From Areca catechu (lineage: Eukaryota > Streptophyta > Magnoliopsida > Arecales > Arecaceae): a stretch of DNA of 64,000 nucleotides. This document shows positions 33,361 to 44,900 of this stretch, one piece after another. Made by a program: the position numbers and the translations under genes. Every line of letters starts with the position of its first letter. The stretch's first letter is position 1. Below the pieces are notes generated by a model. The model saw only the letters and a list, made by a program, of their open reading frames with translations, was not told the DNA's origin and did no database searches. The DNA lies in assembly GCA_021397845.1 (NCBI GenBank), contig CM038044.1:82841942-82905941 (forward strand), given 5' to 3'.

Positions 33361-35742
33361 ATTCTCCCAGGGTGGGAGGAACTCGACCCTGTCGAGTGAA
33401 GATCAGACTGGCTCACATATCTCTCGAAAAGGTCTGGGTTGAGGCATTCCAAATCCTCTCGAGAAACCCACGAATTGTCCGACTCTGGCCGGCCTTACCA
33501 TCGGACCAGGAAGCGTTGATAGCCGCGGCCCTAGGTCGTGATGACTTGATCGTCCAGGATACGCTCGATCTGCTCTCCTCTCTCAGGCCAAATTTGTTAG
33601 TGGACACTCTAGGTTAGGGTCACTCATAATAGGAGAGGATAGGTCCAAAAGCCTCACTAGGTATCGCTGCTGGTTCCCTGTACTCAACCAGGTCTATAAT
33701 ACTGAAGGTAGAACTAATGCCCAAATCTAAAGGCAATTCTAATACATAGGCATTTGATCCAACCTTCTTTAATACTTTAAAAGGTCCGGCTCTGCGAGCA
33801 TTAAGCTTCTTTTAGGCCTATGCCTAACCAAGATAGAATCCACTACATCAAATTCTTTGACCCTTCTTCAGGAATTAGCCAGTTGTTTTAAGATTAGTAC
33901 GGGTGGTGAACATGCTAGGCACATGCAGTCTCCTAACAAATGATGCAAAGTACCTAACAGACTCGACTATATATTCTTATTGAAGAAAATTTTATTGAAC
34001 TCTTTGGATCTAAACCTAACAGATTATAGGTTCTCTAGATTTGATCCTAGCTTGACATGCACATGAAAATTTACAGTGAACTCCTAGCAAATTCCAAAGA
34101 GTATGCCAGAAGTAAGATGCAAACCTAACATGCATGATGAATGCATGCAGTATGCTAATCTCAACTTAATGCAATCTAATGATCCTAGAAATGCTGGAGG
34201 TGTCAGGAAAGGGCAGAAAATAGGAAGTGGGTTCAGAAGTAGTTTGGTAAGGTAGGGAAAAAGGTTCAAGGTTAGTTGGATAAAGTTCGATATAAGAAGG
34301 CATGTCAGGGACTAATCCTGGACTAATAAGGCTAGCCTTACGAGGTTGTGGTATATCTATGGGGTTTGCATAATGGAATGATGGGTTACTAATCTCAAGG
34401 AAGAGGTCCTTAATGGGAACTATAGGAGGAGGCTCATCCTGAGGGTATTGATTCAAAGAGATCAAGTCCTTAACAAATTCTTCTGGTTCTTGTATTTTAG
34501 GACTAGACTCTATAATTTGGCTCTCTTCTATGGTTTCCTCAGGTAAGGCTCTAGTAGCAGTACCTAGGTTCTCTTCCTCTATTTGTTCTTCCATTATAGC
34601 TTTAGGTTGGATGTGGTTAAGGTCAACTACCTCTAGGTTGGCTTCTACTTGGGTATCTATTGGGTCAGCTAATTCTAGGTCATCTAAAGGTGTCTCCTCT
34701 TCTCCCTCATACTCATCCACTAAGTTTGCATCAGCTTCATATACTTCCACGTTAATGTAAGCCTTGTCAATCTCAAGAATGGTTGGAGAAGGTCGGCTAG
34801 GAGAAAATTGGCTAGGTCCTGGTTTCTAATTATGGATAATAATCCTAGTAGGTTCAGGTTGCCTAAGGGGTAGTGGCTCACTACTGGGCTCATATTTAGG
34901 GATACTAATCCTATGGGGTTCAAGTTGACTAGGGAAAACTTGACTAGTACTGATTGATACCTAGGGGTTATGGGCTCCCTAGGCTTATAGGACAAGGGTG
35001 CAGATCTATGGGTCACGGGATTATAAGATCTGGGTTCATAGGATTTGGGTTCAGCTCTATGGGTCTTGGGTCTACTGGACTCATGGGATATGGGTTCGTA
35101 GATTCTAGAGTCAGAGGATTTGGAGTCATAAGATCTATAGGTTGTGGGTATACTATGCTTATAGGGAGAGGGTAAATAGGATCTATCTTCCTGGTCTACA
35201 AAATCCTGATTGGGTCTTCTAGGACTAACCTTAGGGAATGGGTCATGACGATGGGCTCTCCTAGGTTCAGCCTCAAGGTATGGATCAGGGTTTGTGATCC
35301 TCCTAGGCTCAGGATTATAGTATGGGTCAAGCTGAGAGGCTCTCCTAGGTTCAACCTCTTGATATGGATCAGGGTTTGGGGTCCTCCTAGGTAGAGGATT
35401 GTAGTACGGGTCAGGATGAGGGGCTCTCCTAGGTTTGACCTCATGGTATCGATCAGGGTTTGGGGTCCTCCTAGGTTGAGGGGACTCAGGATCTTGCTCA
35501 GACTGTGACCCATCGGTTCTTTCTATGGTCCCTACACAACCTTCTAACTGGTCAAACCTATTAGCAAGATGGTCAATTCTATTGTTGGTTTGGGTACTAG
35601 ATTGAGTTAACTGGGTAGTCAACTGGGCCATGGATTGGGTTAGTTGCTCAGGGAATGCTTTTATTTGGGCTTGCAAATTTTCCATGGGTTTAGACATTTG
35701 TGACGGAGGTGGGTGATATGAAACCCCTGATCTAGTGCTCAT
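33361..35742 (-). pseudogene. A3 polyprotein: PRR repeats, Tyr-rich repeats, acidic module
   Basis: Starts at ATG 35742 (MSTRSGVSYHPPPSQ), the same start context as A1. A long open frame runs to 34720: helical, Gln-rich segment (AQLTTQLTQSSTQTNNRIDH), six PRR units (35500-35230), then Tyr/Ser-rich text (SYEPRSYNPVTHRSAPLSY). A shift near 34950 moves to the frame 34750-34166, which holds the acidic module (EVYEADANLVDEYEGEEE ... PEETIEESQIIESSP ... PPPIVPIKDLFLEI). The integrase remnant (VRFASYFWHTLWNLLG) and a chromodomain ruin follow to 33361, with the dyad at 33382-33396. This is the least damaged copy of the module protein. No enzyme motif is visible; role unknown. Confidence 0.8.
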
Positions 35743-36648
35743 GCAAGACTCGATCAAACCGACTACAGCTGACTAGACCTAGAGTCCAAACTAGATGCTC
35801 AATCAGGGTGGCAAACTAGCCTATAGTAACTCTGTACTCAGCCAGGCAGGTGTAAGGGGAGTGTTAGGTCCCTGATTGCTAATCCTAGACACCAATCAGA
35901 GACTGGCCAGGTAGGCGGACCAGCACACAAGCCCTTCAGGATTGAATCCCTAAACCACTATTCTAGACACTGAGCACAAGGCACACACAGGTTAGCTTAA
36001 TACAATGATCTGACACTTAGCCCGGACCCGACCAGTTGGTGTCCCTAGCCGACTAGGACAAATTAAGTCGAGTTAATTTTAGGTTAAGGCTTGGGTCCGA
36101 ATGCAATGGATATGGTTTTGGGCTAAGGAGAGGTGATCAAATCCTCCCCCCATCTGATATAGCAAGAGTGCCCTTAAAAGTAAATTATGCAATGATGGCA
36201 GGCAGAGTGCCCTTAAAAGTAAATTATGCAATGATGGCAGGCAGATGAGGATGCAAATTAGGGTTTAGATGTTTTTGGTATTTCTGGAGAATATGTAATT
36301 TTTTTTTATTTTGGTATTTTCTTAAATAGAAAATAACTTGCAAATTATGGCCTAAAATGGAGGAAATACTAAAATTAAAAGATATACAAAAGATGCTAAA
36401 CAAAACCCTAAAACTTCCAAATTTGTCTTGCTAAAAAAAATAGAGCCAAAAATTTATAGGCTATATTTCGGCTAGAAGAAAATTCACAAGACGAAATAAA
36501 ATCTGAAAAAACTCTGAAAATTACTGTGAATAATGATAAATCCAGAAGAATAAATTTCAAAATTTTTGGAGTTTTGATCAGGGAGAAATAATTTAAATAA
36601 TAGAGTATATACGGACTGAAAAATTGCAGAAAACAAGCCCAAATGTAG
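35743..36648 (-). other. A3 leader, with 39-bp tandem duplication
   Basis: Noncoding. Contains the shared leader motif (36022-36050) and a direct 39-bp duplication (36165-36203 and 36204-36242, starting AGAGTGCCC). Confidence 0.75.
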
Positions 36649-36660
36649 GCTCAGATATCA
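36649..36660 (-). other. A3 primer-binding site, mutated
   Basis: Plus strand GCTCAGATATCA, two mismatches from the consensus complement GCTCTGATACCA. Directly next to the 5' LTR at 36663. Confidence 0.8.
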
Positions 36661-36662
36661 AA

Positions 36663-37987
36663 TGATGCGGGACTAATATGCATGCAATTCTTTTTATATG
36701 TTTTATATGTGGGGTTATATGATTAATTCCTGAATTTCAGATAAAAGTTAGTTGTAGGGAATTTTGTATGAATTTTTGAAGCCAAGCATGCAGATTAGAA
36801 CCTAGAAAAGTACTAAAGAAGGATCGCCGGGGCTGAGAAGCCTCGGTTAGGGCAAGTTCTCCTACAATATAAAGACTGGAGGTAGAGCGGGTGTACCTGA
36901 CAATGTCTGAAGTGCATGGTGAAGATCGCAGTGAAGGAATCTCTCGTTCCTCGATGGATGCGCCTGGAACACCGAGCCAAAGACCCGTGGATACCCGTCT
37001 TTCTGCTCGGTGGTCTGATTGAGGCTTGGCTGGAGTCGTTGGATTCGTAGGAACTCAGGGACCGAGAAGAAGGACTCTCAAACCCCTTTATGTACACAGC
37101 AGGGTAATCATACAAAATAATAAAAAAACTCAAGGTTTATTTCATATAAAAAATCTTCATTCATACAAGAGGCTAGGGTCCCTTAAATAGACCCTTAACC
37201 TTGGGCCCCAAGTAAGGGTACAATTGACATTATATAAGAATCCTTTTCCCTATCAAACCCTAGCTAGAAAATAAAGAAATATTAGGTAGAAAAAATTTCT
37301 AAAAATTCTCTTGACTTGGTCAACACTCCAAGGATGCCTAGGGGGGCGTGTTGGGCTTCTAAGAGCAGTAAGGGGCCAGCCCAAAGGGGCTTGGGTGCAT
37401 GGGTTTGGGCCTCTGGAAGTTGGGGTGGCCTGGTAGCCAGGTAGCAGGAATATTCCCTGGTATCTTGCATCTCAGGGGCTTGGGCTTGGTGCTTAGGCTT
37501 GATTTCTTTGGGCTAGGATGCAGATGGACCTCTAAATTCATGGATGCCCTGGTCTATGAATATACTTTGGTATCTGGAAGGGAATCTGGGCATCTGGAGG
37601 GCATCTGCAATGAATCAGGGTTTTTGATTTTCCTCCTGGGATCTTCAAATCTTCAAGCTGGGTTGGACTTGGGCTAAACTTCCATGTCGTCAATCTTGTT
37701 GGACTTGGTCTTCACTTGTATGATGTGGTCTTGAGTCTTCAGTATGCTCGGACAGGACTCAAAAAAATAAAATTAGCTCAACATGAGCTGACTAGCATTG
37801 GACTGAACTAGCTTAACATGAGCTAACTAGTACATAACTGAAATAACAACTCAAAAGACTCAAATAACAACTAAAATAGACTCACATGGGCTAAGCCCTT
37901 GTTACAGATGGACTCATAAATTATTGATCAATTCATAGAGGGATGAAAAGTCTCTATCTTATTCTGGTGCCTCCGGTGTCCCCACCA
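36663..37987 (-). repeat. A3 5' LTR
   Basis: TGATGCGGGACTAATATG to GTGTCCCCACCA. Minus-strand TATTTAA at 37189-37183. Confidence 0.9.
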
Positions 37988-37992
37988 ATGGG

Positions 37993-39168
37993 CTCTTCAT
38001 CACCTTCATATTCTTCTACCAAATCTTCCTCAACTTCATAGATTTCTTCTTCAAATTCTTCAATATTTTCTAGATTCTCCTCTTCACACTCTCCTATATG
38101 TAAAGTTCGTATTGGAAATTCAGCAGCAAAATTGCCTATTTTACGACACCTAAAACCTAGTATATTTTGATTCCTATCTCTTGGGACCTCAGGTGCCTTA
38201 CCTTTATCATTTCTACAAATTGGCTAAGAGGTGGATTAGGTCGGCTATTTAGGTATCGGTTCATGCTAGGTCTACTTCCAGGGGCATTTAACCTACTAGG
38301 CTTAGATTGGCGGGTAATGGGTTTTCTTTGGAATTGTTCATAATCCCTAGCAATCTGGTAGGCTTGTTCTAAGTCATTAATCTCTTTCAATAATAATTTC
38401 CTCTGGATATCCTCATGTAAGCCATCTCTAAACCTTAATAAGGTAATAGCTTCTGATTCAACAACGTTATACCTCATAACGAACACGTCAAATTTGGCTA
38501 CATAGTCAACCACATATTTATTTCCTTGAGTCAACTTTTTCCATTGATCCAACAATTTTTGCTCATATGAGAATGGTAGGTATTTTTCCCTAATCTTTAT
38601 CTTTATTGCTCGCCATGTGTCTAGGTAAATCACCTCTTTGTCGATTCAGTCGTTCCACATTTTCCTAGTATAATCTAGCTTGTCATACTAGCCTAAGCGT
38701 AGCAAATTTAAATTTTCTCTCCTCCGACATCTCGTACCATTCAAAGTACTGGTCCATGTCACTCTTCCAATCTATATAAACCTTAGGATCTAAACTTTCC
38801 TCAAATATGGGTGCATGGAGTCGTATGCTCCTAAGGATCCTTTCTTCCTGATCATTCACATCAGGGGCTTGTAGCCTAGGAATAGGGTCTGGGGTGACTT
38901 CTCTAGGTTGGGCTCTTAAACCATGGGGAATGGGTCTAGGTGTCTTAGAACTTTGACCTAAGGGAGTGGGTCTAGGTGTCTCAGAATCTGATCAAGTTGC
39001 ATTGGATTTTTCAAGGTTACCTAATCTCTCATCCATCTGGTTAAACTTTATACTAAGCTGCCTTAATTGCTCAATCATAGATCTTATCCAAGCATCCATA
39101 TTAGGGTCCAAAAGTGGATTGGATTGGATTTGAGTATGCTGATAGGGTGTGCCTGACCTAGTAGCCAT
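37993..39168 (-). pseudogene. G gag
   Basis: Starts at ATG 39168 (MATRSGTPYQHTQIQ). A helical segment (IEQLRQLSIKFNQMDERLG) and the core IRLHAPIFEE, DPKVYIDWKSDMDQYFEWY follow, then an open frame 38633-38157 with KIREKYLPFSYEQKLLDQW, VVDYVAKFDVFVMRYN and LRFRDGLHEDIQRKLL: the Retrotrans_gag-type capsid fold. A degenerate zinc knuckle (RCRKIGNFAAEF, with the His and last Cys lost) and an acidic spacer (EEIYEVEEDLVEEYEGDEE) end at A3 and lead into the protease. In life, gag would form the particle that packages element RNA. Stops and frame changes are present upstream of 38633. Confidence 0.82.
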
Positions 39169-39773
39169 GCAATGCAAACACACAAAACTCGAACTAGGGT
39201 TTCATAGACCTAGAGCTCAAGTAGAATGGGTCAGCTCAATTTACAACGAATTCAGCAATTACCCTGTCCACTGGCCAGGTAAGAGGTGGGGTCGTGGGAG
39301 GCTCCCCCTGCTCTCGCAGGGTTCTAATTAAAAACCATGAGTCTGCTTAGGGCGTTTGCCTCTGGATCTCTAGCCTTAGACACCAGATTCAAGAGATAAT
39401 CAAAGGATTGGGTGCATTAGCTTTCGCACAATACTTGGAACCTGACCTTGTTGGTGTCCCTAAGCTACTTTAGATTTCTAATTGATTTTAATTAGGGTTA
39501 GGATCGATACAAAGGTGGTTATTTTGGGCCCAGGATAAGTGATGAAATCCTGCCCTGAACTGAGATAGTAGAAGTGCCCTTAAGATTAGGTTGATGATGT
39601 ATGCACACAAAGATGAAACCTTAATATGCAATGAAACTTAAAACAGAAAATAGCAAAAAATAAAATCATTTTTTTTAATTTTCAATATTAAATTTCAGAT
39701 CTGATTAGTTTTCAAATTTAATATGATTTCCAATTTTGGGTTATCATGTCCAGCAGTAGCCATTACTCTCATG
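39169..39773 (-). other. G leader, first part
   Basis: Noncoding leader, interrupted by A1 and resuming at 48210. Contains the shared leader motif at 39437-39465. Confidence 0.7.
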
Positions 39774-41052
39774 TGGTGCGGATATCAAAGGCACTAGAAT
39801 AAGGCAGAGGTTTCTCAAACCTCTGTGGATCACTTAAATGACATTCAAGTCCACCGTAATAAAGCTTAGTCTAGTTAAGTTATTTTATTTGAGTCCTGTA
39901 ATTAGTCAGCTCATGTTGAGCTAGTTCAGTTCAGTATTAGTCAACTCATGTCGAGCTAATTTTACTTTTTTGAGTCCTGTCCAAGCATATCGAAGACTCA
40001 AGACCACATCATACAAGTGAAGACCAAGTCCAACCTAATTGAAGACATGGAAGTTGAGCCCAAGTCCAACCCAGCTTGAAGACTTGAAGATCCCAGGAGG
40101 AGAAAATTAAAATAAGCACAAACATGAAGCCCTGAACCAGCTGGAAGGAAATTGGGCTAGCCCAGGCCCAGGAAGGAATTAGGGCGCCATCTCTTATGGT
40201 GACCCTCCCCTTGGTCGGCCACTTATGGTCACCCCCTTGGCCAACCAAGACAAGGAGAGGGAGAGCAATTTATGTGGAATTTTCTACCTATGTTACCTTA
40301 TATTCCTAGTTAGGGTTTGAAAGGGAGAAGGAGTCCTATGTAAAGTCTAAAGTACCCTTACTTGGGGCCCAAGGATAAGGGTCTATTTAAGGGACCCTAG
40401 TCTCTTGTATGAAATTTGATTTTGATATATGAAATAAACCATGAGTTCTTCTATTGCTTTGAGTGTTACCCTGCTGTGTGCATAAAGGGGTGTGAGAGTT
40501 TTCTTCTTCCCGGTGCTGCAACCATCTTCCTGCCGCCAGCCAACCTTCCAGAACCCTGGCCGCCCACTTCAAAAGATACCTTTTTTTTGCTGATTTCCTT
40601 TATTTCTTTGTTCTCTTGTGAGTTTTCTAACCCCTAACAGGTCGTTTGTAGGTCCCCGAGTTCCTACGAATCCAACGACTCCAGCCAAGCCTCAATCGGA
40701 CCACCGAGCAGAAAGCCGGATATCCGCGGGTCTTTTGCTCGGTTTTCCAGGCCGCATCCATCGAGAAACGAGAGATCCCTTCATTGCAATCTTCACTGGG
40801 TGCTTCAGACATTGTCAGGTACACCCCCTCTACTTCCAGTAATTATATTGTAGGAGAACTTGCTCTAACCGAGGCTTCTCTGCCCCGGCGATCATTCTTT
40901 AATACTTTTCTAGGTTCTAATCTGCATGCTTGACTTCAAAATTTCATACATAATTCTCTACAATTAATTTTGATATGAAATTCTGAAATTAATCACCTAA
41001 CCCAACATATAAAACATACAAAAATAATTGCATGCATATTAGTCCCGCATCA
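39774..41052 (+). repeat. A1 5' LTR
   Basis: TGGTGCGGATATC to CCCGCATCA. TATTTAA at 40384-40390, AATAAA near 40432. The first ~64 bp correspond to the C-terminal codons of pol in the 3' LTR. Confidence 0.93.
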
Positions 41053-41054
41053 TT

Positions 41055-41066
41055 TGGTATCAGAGC
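41055..41066 (+). other. A1 primer-binding site
   Basis: TGGTATCAGAGC, two bases after the LTR. Complementary to initiator tRNA-Met over 12 bases. Confidence 0.93.
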
Positions 41067-41940
41067 TTAGATTAGGGCTTGTTTTCTGTAATTTTTCAGT
41101 CCATATATGCTCTGTTAACTTAGTTATTTCTCCTTGTTATAAACTCCAAAAATTTTGAAATTTATTTTACTGCATTCATCATAATTCATAGTAGTTTCCA
41201 GAATTTTTGTAGATTTTATTTCGGTCTGTGAATTTTCTGCAAGCCGAAATACAGCCTGTAAATTTTTGGCTTTGTTTTTTTTTAGCAAGATAAGTTTGGA
41301 AGTTTTAGGATTTTGTTTAGCATCTTTTTGCATCTCTTTTAATTTTAGCATATTTACTGCATATTAGGCCGTAATTTGCAAGTTTTCTTCTATTTAAGAA
41401 AATACCAAAATATATAAAAAAAATTACATATTATCCAAAAATACCAAAAACATCTAAACCCTAATTTGCATCCTTATCTGCCTGCCATCGTTGCATAATT
41501 TACTTTTAAGGGCACTCTTGCTATATCAGATAAGGGGAGGAGTTGATAACCTCTCCTTATCCCAAAACCACACCCCTTGCATTTGGTCCCAAGCCTAACC
41601 TAAAATTAACTAGACTTAATTTGCCCTAGTGGGCTAGGGACATCAACTGGTCGGGTCCGGACTAAGTGTTAGATCATTGTGTCAAGCAAACCTGTGTGTG
41701 CCTCGTGCTTGGTGTCTAGAATGGTGGTTTAGGGATTCAATCCCGAAGGGCTTGTGTGCTGGTCCACCTACCTAGCCAATCTCTGATTGATATCTAGGAT
41801 TGACAATCAGGGACCTAACACTCTCTTTATACCTGCCTGGCTGAGTACAGGGTTACTATAGGCTAGTTTGCCACCCTGATTGAGCACCTAGTTTTGGACT
41901 CTAGGTCTAGTCAGCTGTAGTCGGTTTGATCGAGTCTTGC
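41067..41940 (+). other. A1 leader (untranslated)
   Basis: No gene. Holds the shared leader motif at 41633-41660 (GCTAGGGACATCAACTGGTC). The last 100 bp before the gag ATG (GTCAGCTGTAGTCGG region) are shared with A3 and A4. Confidence 0.75.
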
Positions 41941-44900
41941 ATGAGCACTAGATCAGGGGTTTCATATCATCCACCATCTTCACTTTTGCTTGAATCCATG
42001 GACAAACTTGAAACCTAGATTAAAGCCCTTGCTGATCAAATGGCCTAGATGGCTACCCAGATGACTACCCAGATGACCCAGTTAACTCAGTCTGGTACCC
42101 AAACCAACAATAGAATTGACCATCTTGTTAATAGGTTTGATCACTTAGAAGGCCGTGTAGGGACCCTAGGAAGAACCCATGGGTCACAGTCTGAGCCATA
42201 TCTTAAGTCCCCTCAACCTAGGAGGACCCCAAACCCTGATCCATACCATGAGGTCGAACCTAGGAGAGCTCCTCATCCTGACCCATACTATTATCCTGAA
42301 CCTAGGAGGACCCTAAACCTTGATCCATTCCGTGAGGTTGAACCTAGGAGAACCACCCAGCCTGACCCATACTATAATCCCGAGCCTAGGAGGACTGCAA
42401 ACCCTGATCCATATCTTGAGGCTGAACCTAGGAGAGACCATCGTCCTGACCCAATCCATGAGATTCATCCTAGAAGGCCCAATCAGGATTTTATAGACCA
42501 TGAGGACAGATTCTATAGACATGTTAAGCTTGATGCCCCAACTTTTGATGGTTGTCTATATCCTAAGGCCTATATAGATTGGGAGGGAGAGATGGATCAA
42601 TATTTTGAGTGGTATGATATGACAGAGGAGCGTAAGTTTAGGTTTGCTAAGCTTAGGTTGGTTCGGGAAGCCAGGTTACATTGGGCTAGTGTTGAGAGAA
42701 CCCTTAGTCTAGGAGGGCGTGATCCTATAACCATCTGGTGGGCCATGAAGGGTAAGCTTAGGACAAGATACGTTCCAGCTTCATATCGTAGTGGTTTACT
42801 AGATCAATGGCAATGATTTAATCAGGGTAAAAAGAGTATAGATGAGTACATCGCAAAATTTGATGAGTATTCCATGCGATGTGATTTGAGGGAATCTGAG
42901 GATGTTGTCTTATCTAGGTTTAGGGCTGGATTGAGAGATGACATTAAGAAAGAGCTCTATATGTGAGAGGTTAGAGACCTGGACCATGCTTACCATATTG
43001 CTAGGGATCATGAGCATTTTCATAGAGGGCCCGTTTACCATAGACCTGAGAACACTAGATATCCTAGTTAGTACCCAGGAACTAGCCAGCCCCACCAAAG
43101 CCGACCCATGCCCAGCCGACCTAGCCCGAGTCGACCTAGTCCTAGTCAGCCAGGCTTGAGTCAACCCCAGCCTAGTACTCCTTTGACCCGTAAGGATGAT
43201 CGAGGAAATTCTATAGAGGTCAATAAGAGTTACACTCCCCAGAAGACCTATTTTAGATGTAATAAACCATGCCACTTTATGAGCCAATGTCCAGTTAGTG
43301 CCTTACACCTAGGTGAACTGCAGGAAGAAGAGCTTGAATCCATAGTCGAACATGAGAGAGAAGTTTATGAGGGTGATGATCAGTTAATAGATGAGTATGA
43401 AGGTGAGGAGGAGGAACCTGAGTCTGAGAACCAATTAGGAGTGGTTAGGTGCATCTTAACCCAAATCCCAGTTAAGGAAGATTGGCATAGGACTAGCATC
43501 TTACAGACTTTTGTTAAGGTAGGGGGTAAGGTTCTTAAGATCATCATAGATAGTGGGAGTTATGTCAATGCCGTCTCTGTCAAGACAGTTAAATCTTTAG
43601 GATTGTCCACAGTTCCCCATCCTAGCCTGTACAAAATTTCTTGGATAGATTCCACCTCCATCTAGATTCAAGTTAGGTGCCAAATCTTAATTAGATTGCA
43701 AACCTATAAGGAAAAGATTTGGTGTGATGTCATCCCCATGGAAGTAAGTAGTATTATTCTAGGTCGACCTTGGTGTTTTGATCATGATGCAACCCTGTAT
43801 GGTCGAACCAATGTTTATGCTTTTAACTATCATGGGAATAAGTTTGTGATCAATCCAGCTCCCCCTATAGACTCAGTTAAGAGGGGTTCTAGTAGCCTTA
43901 AGGACAAGAAACCTGGAGTTAATTTGATTAAGGCTAGGGAGTTAGAAAAGGAGATTGCTGAGGGTAACCCTGTTTGGATCTTGACCTCCAAGAAAATACT
44001 CGAGCCAACCTAAAAGGAACACCCTAAAGAAATTATTGAAGCTTTAAAAGAATTTGAGGATGTCTTCCCTGAGGATTTACCTGATCAACTACCACCCCTT
44101 AGAGACATCCAGCATGTAATAGACTTAGTTATAGGAGCTACTTTACCAAACCTTCCTCACTATAGACTGAACCCCAGTGAGCATCAAGAATTACAGAAAC
44201 AAGTGGGAGAATTGCTTAGGAAGGGTTTCATTAGGGAGAGCCTGAGTCCATGTGCAGTCCCTGCTCTACTGACCCCTAAGAAGGATGGTACCTGGAGGAT
44301 GTGTGTAGATAGTAGAGCTATCAACAAGATAACTGTGAAGTATAGGTTTGCCATCCCCCGATTGGATGATATGTTAGACATGATGGCCAGAGCCAGAGTT
44401 TTCTCTAAGATAGACCTTAAGAGCGGCTATCATTAGGTTAGGATTAGACCTAGAGATGAGTGGAAAACTGCATTCAAGACTAAGGATGGCCTGTTTGAGT
44501 GGGTTGTAATGCCTTTCAGACTTTCTAATGCACCAAGTACTTTTATTAGGATTATGACCCAGGTCCTGAAAGAGTTTACAGGAAAATTCATTGTGGTCTA
44601 CTTTGATGATATTCTGATTTATAGAAGGACTAAGAAGGACCACCTTAGTCATCTAAGACTAGTATGCCAGACCCTTAGGTAGAATAGCCTCTATGCCAAC
44701 TTTAAGAAGTGTGATTTCATGACACATAGGGTTATCTTCGTAGGCTTTGTTGTCACCCCTGAGGGAGTTTCTGCAGATCCTGAAAAGGTTAGGGCAATTG
44801 TTGAGTGGCCTACACCCTCTAGTATCCATGATGTGCATAGTTTCCATGGCCTAGCAACCTTTTACAGGAGATTTATTAGGAGTTTTAATACAGTTGTTGC

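Larger units (their letters stand above)
32038..37987 (-). mobile_element. A3: non-autonomous A-family element
   Basis: Complete, 5,950 bp, flanked by perfect ATGGG duplications (32033-32037 and 37988-37992), inserted in G between its gag spacer and protease. LTRs 32038-33360 (1,323 bp) and 36663-37987 (1,325 bp). Interior 3.3 kb with the same protein plan as A4: helical N-terminus, PRR repeats, Tyr-rich repeats, acidic module, integrase tail. It lacks gag core, protease, reverse transcriptase and RNase H. Confidence 0.92.
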
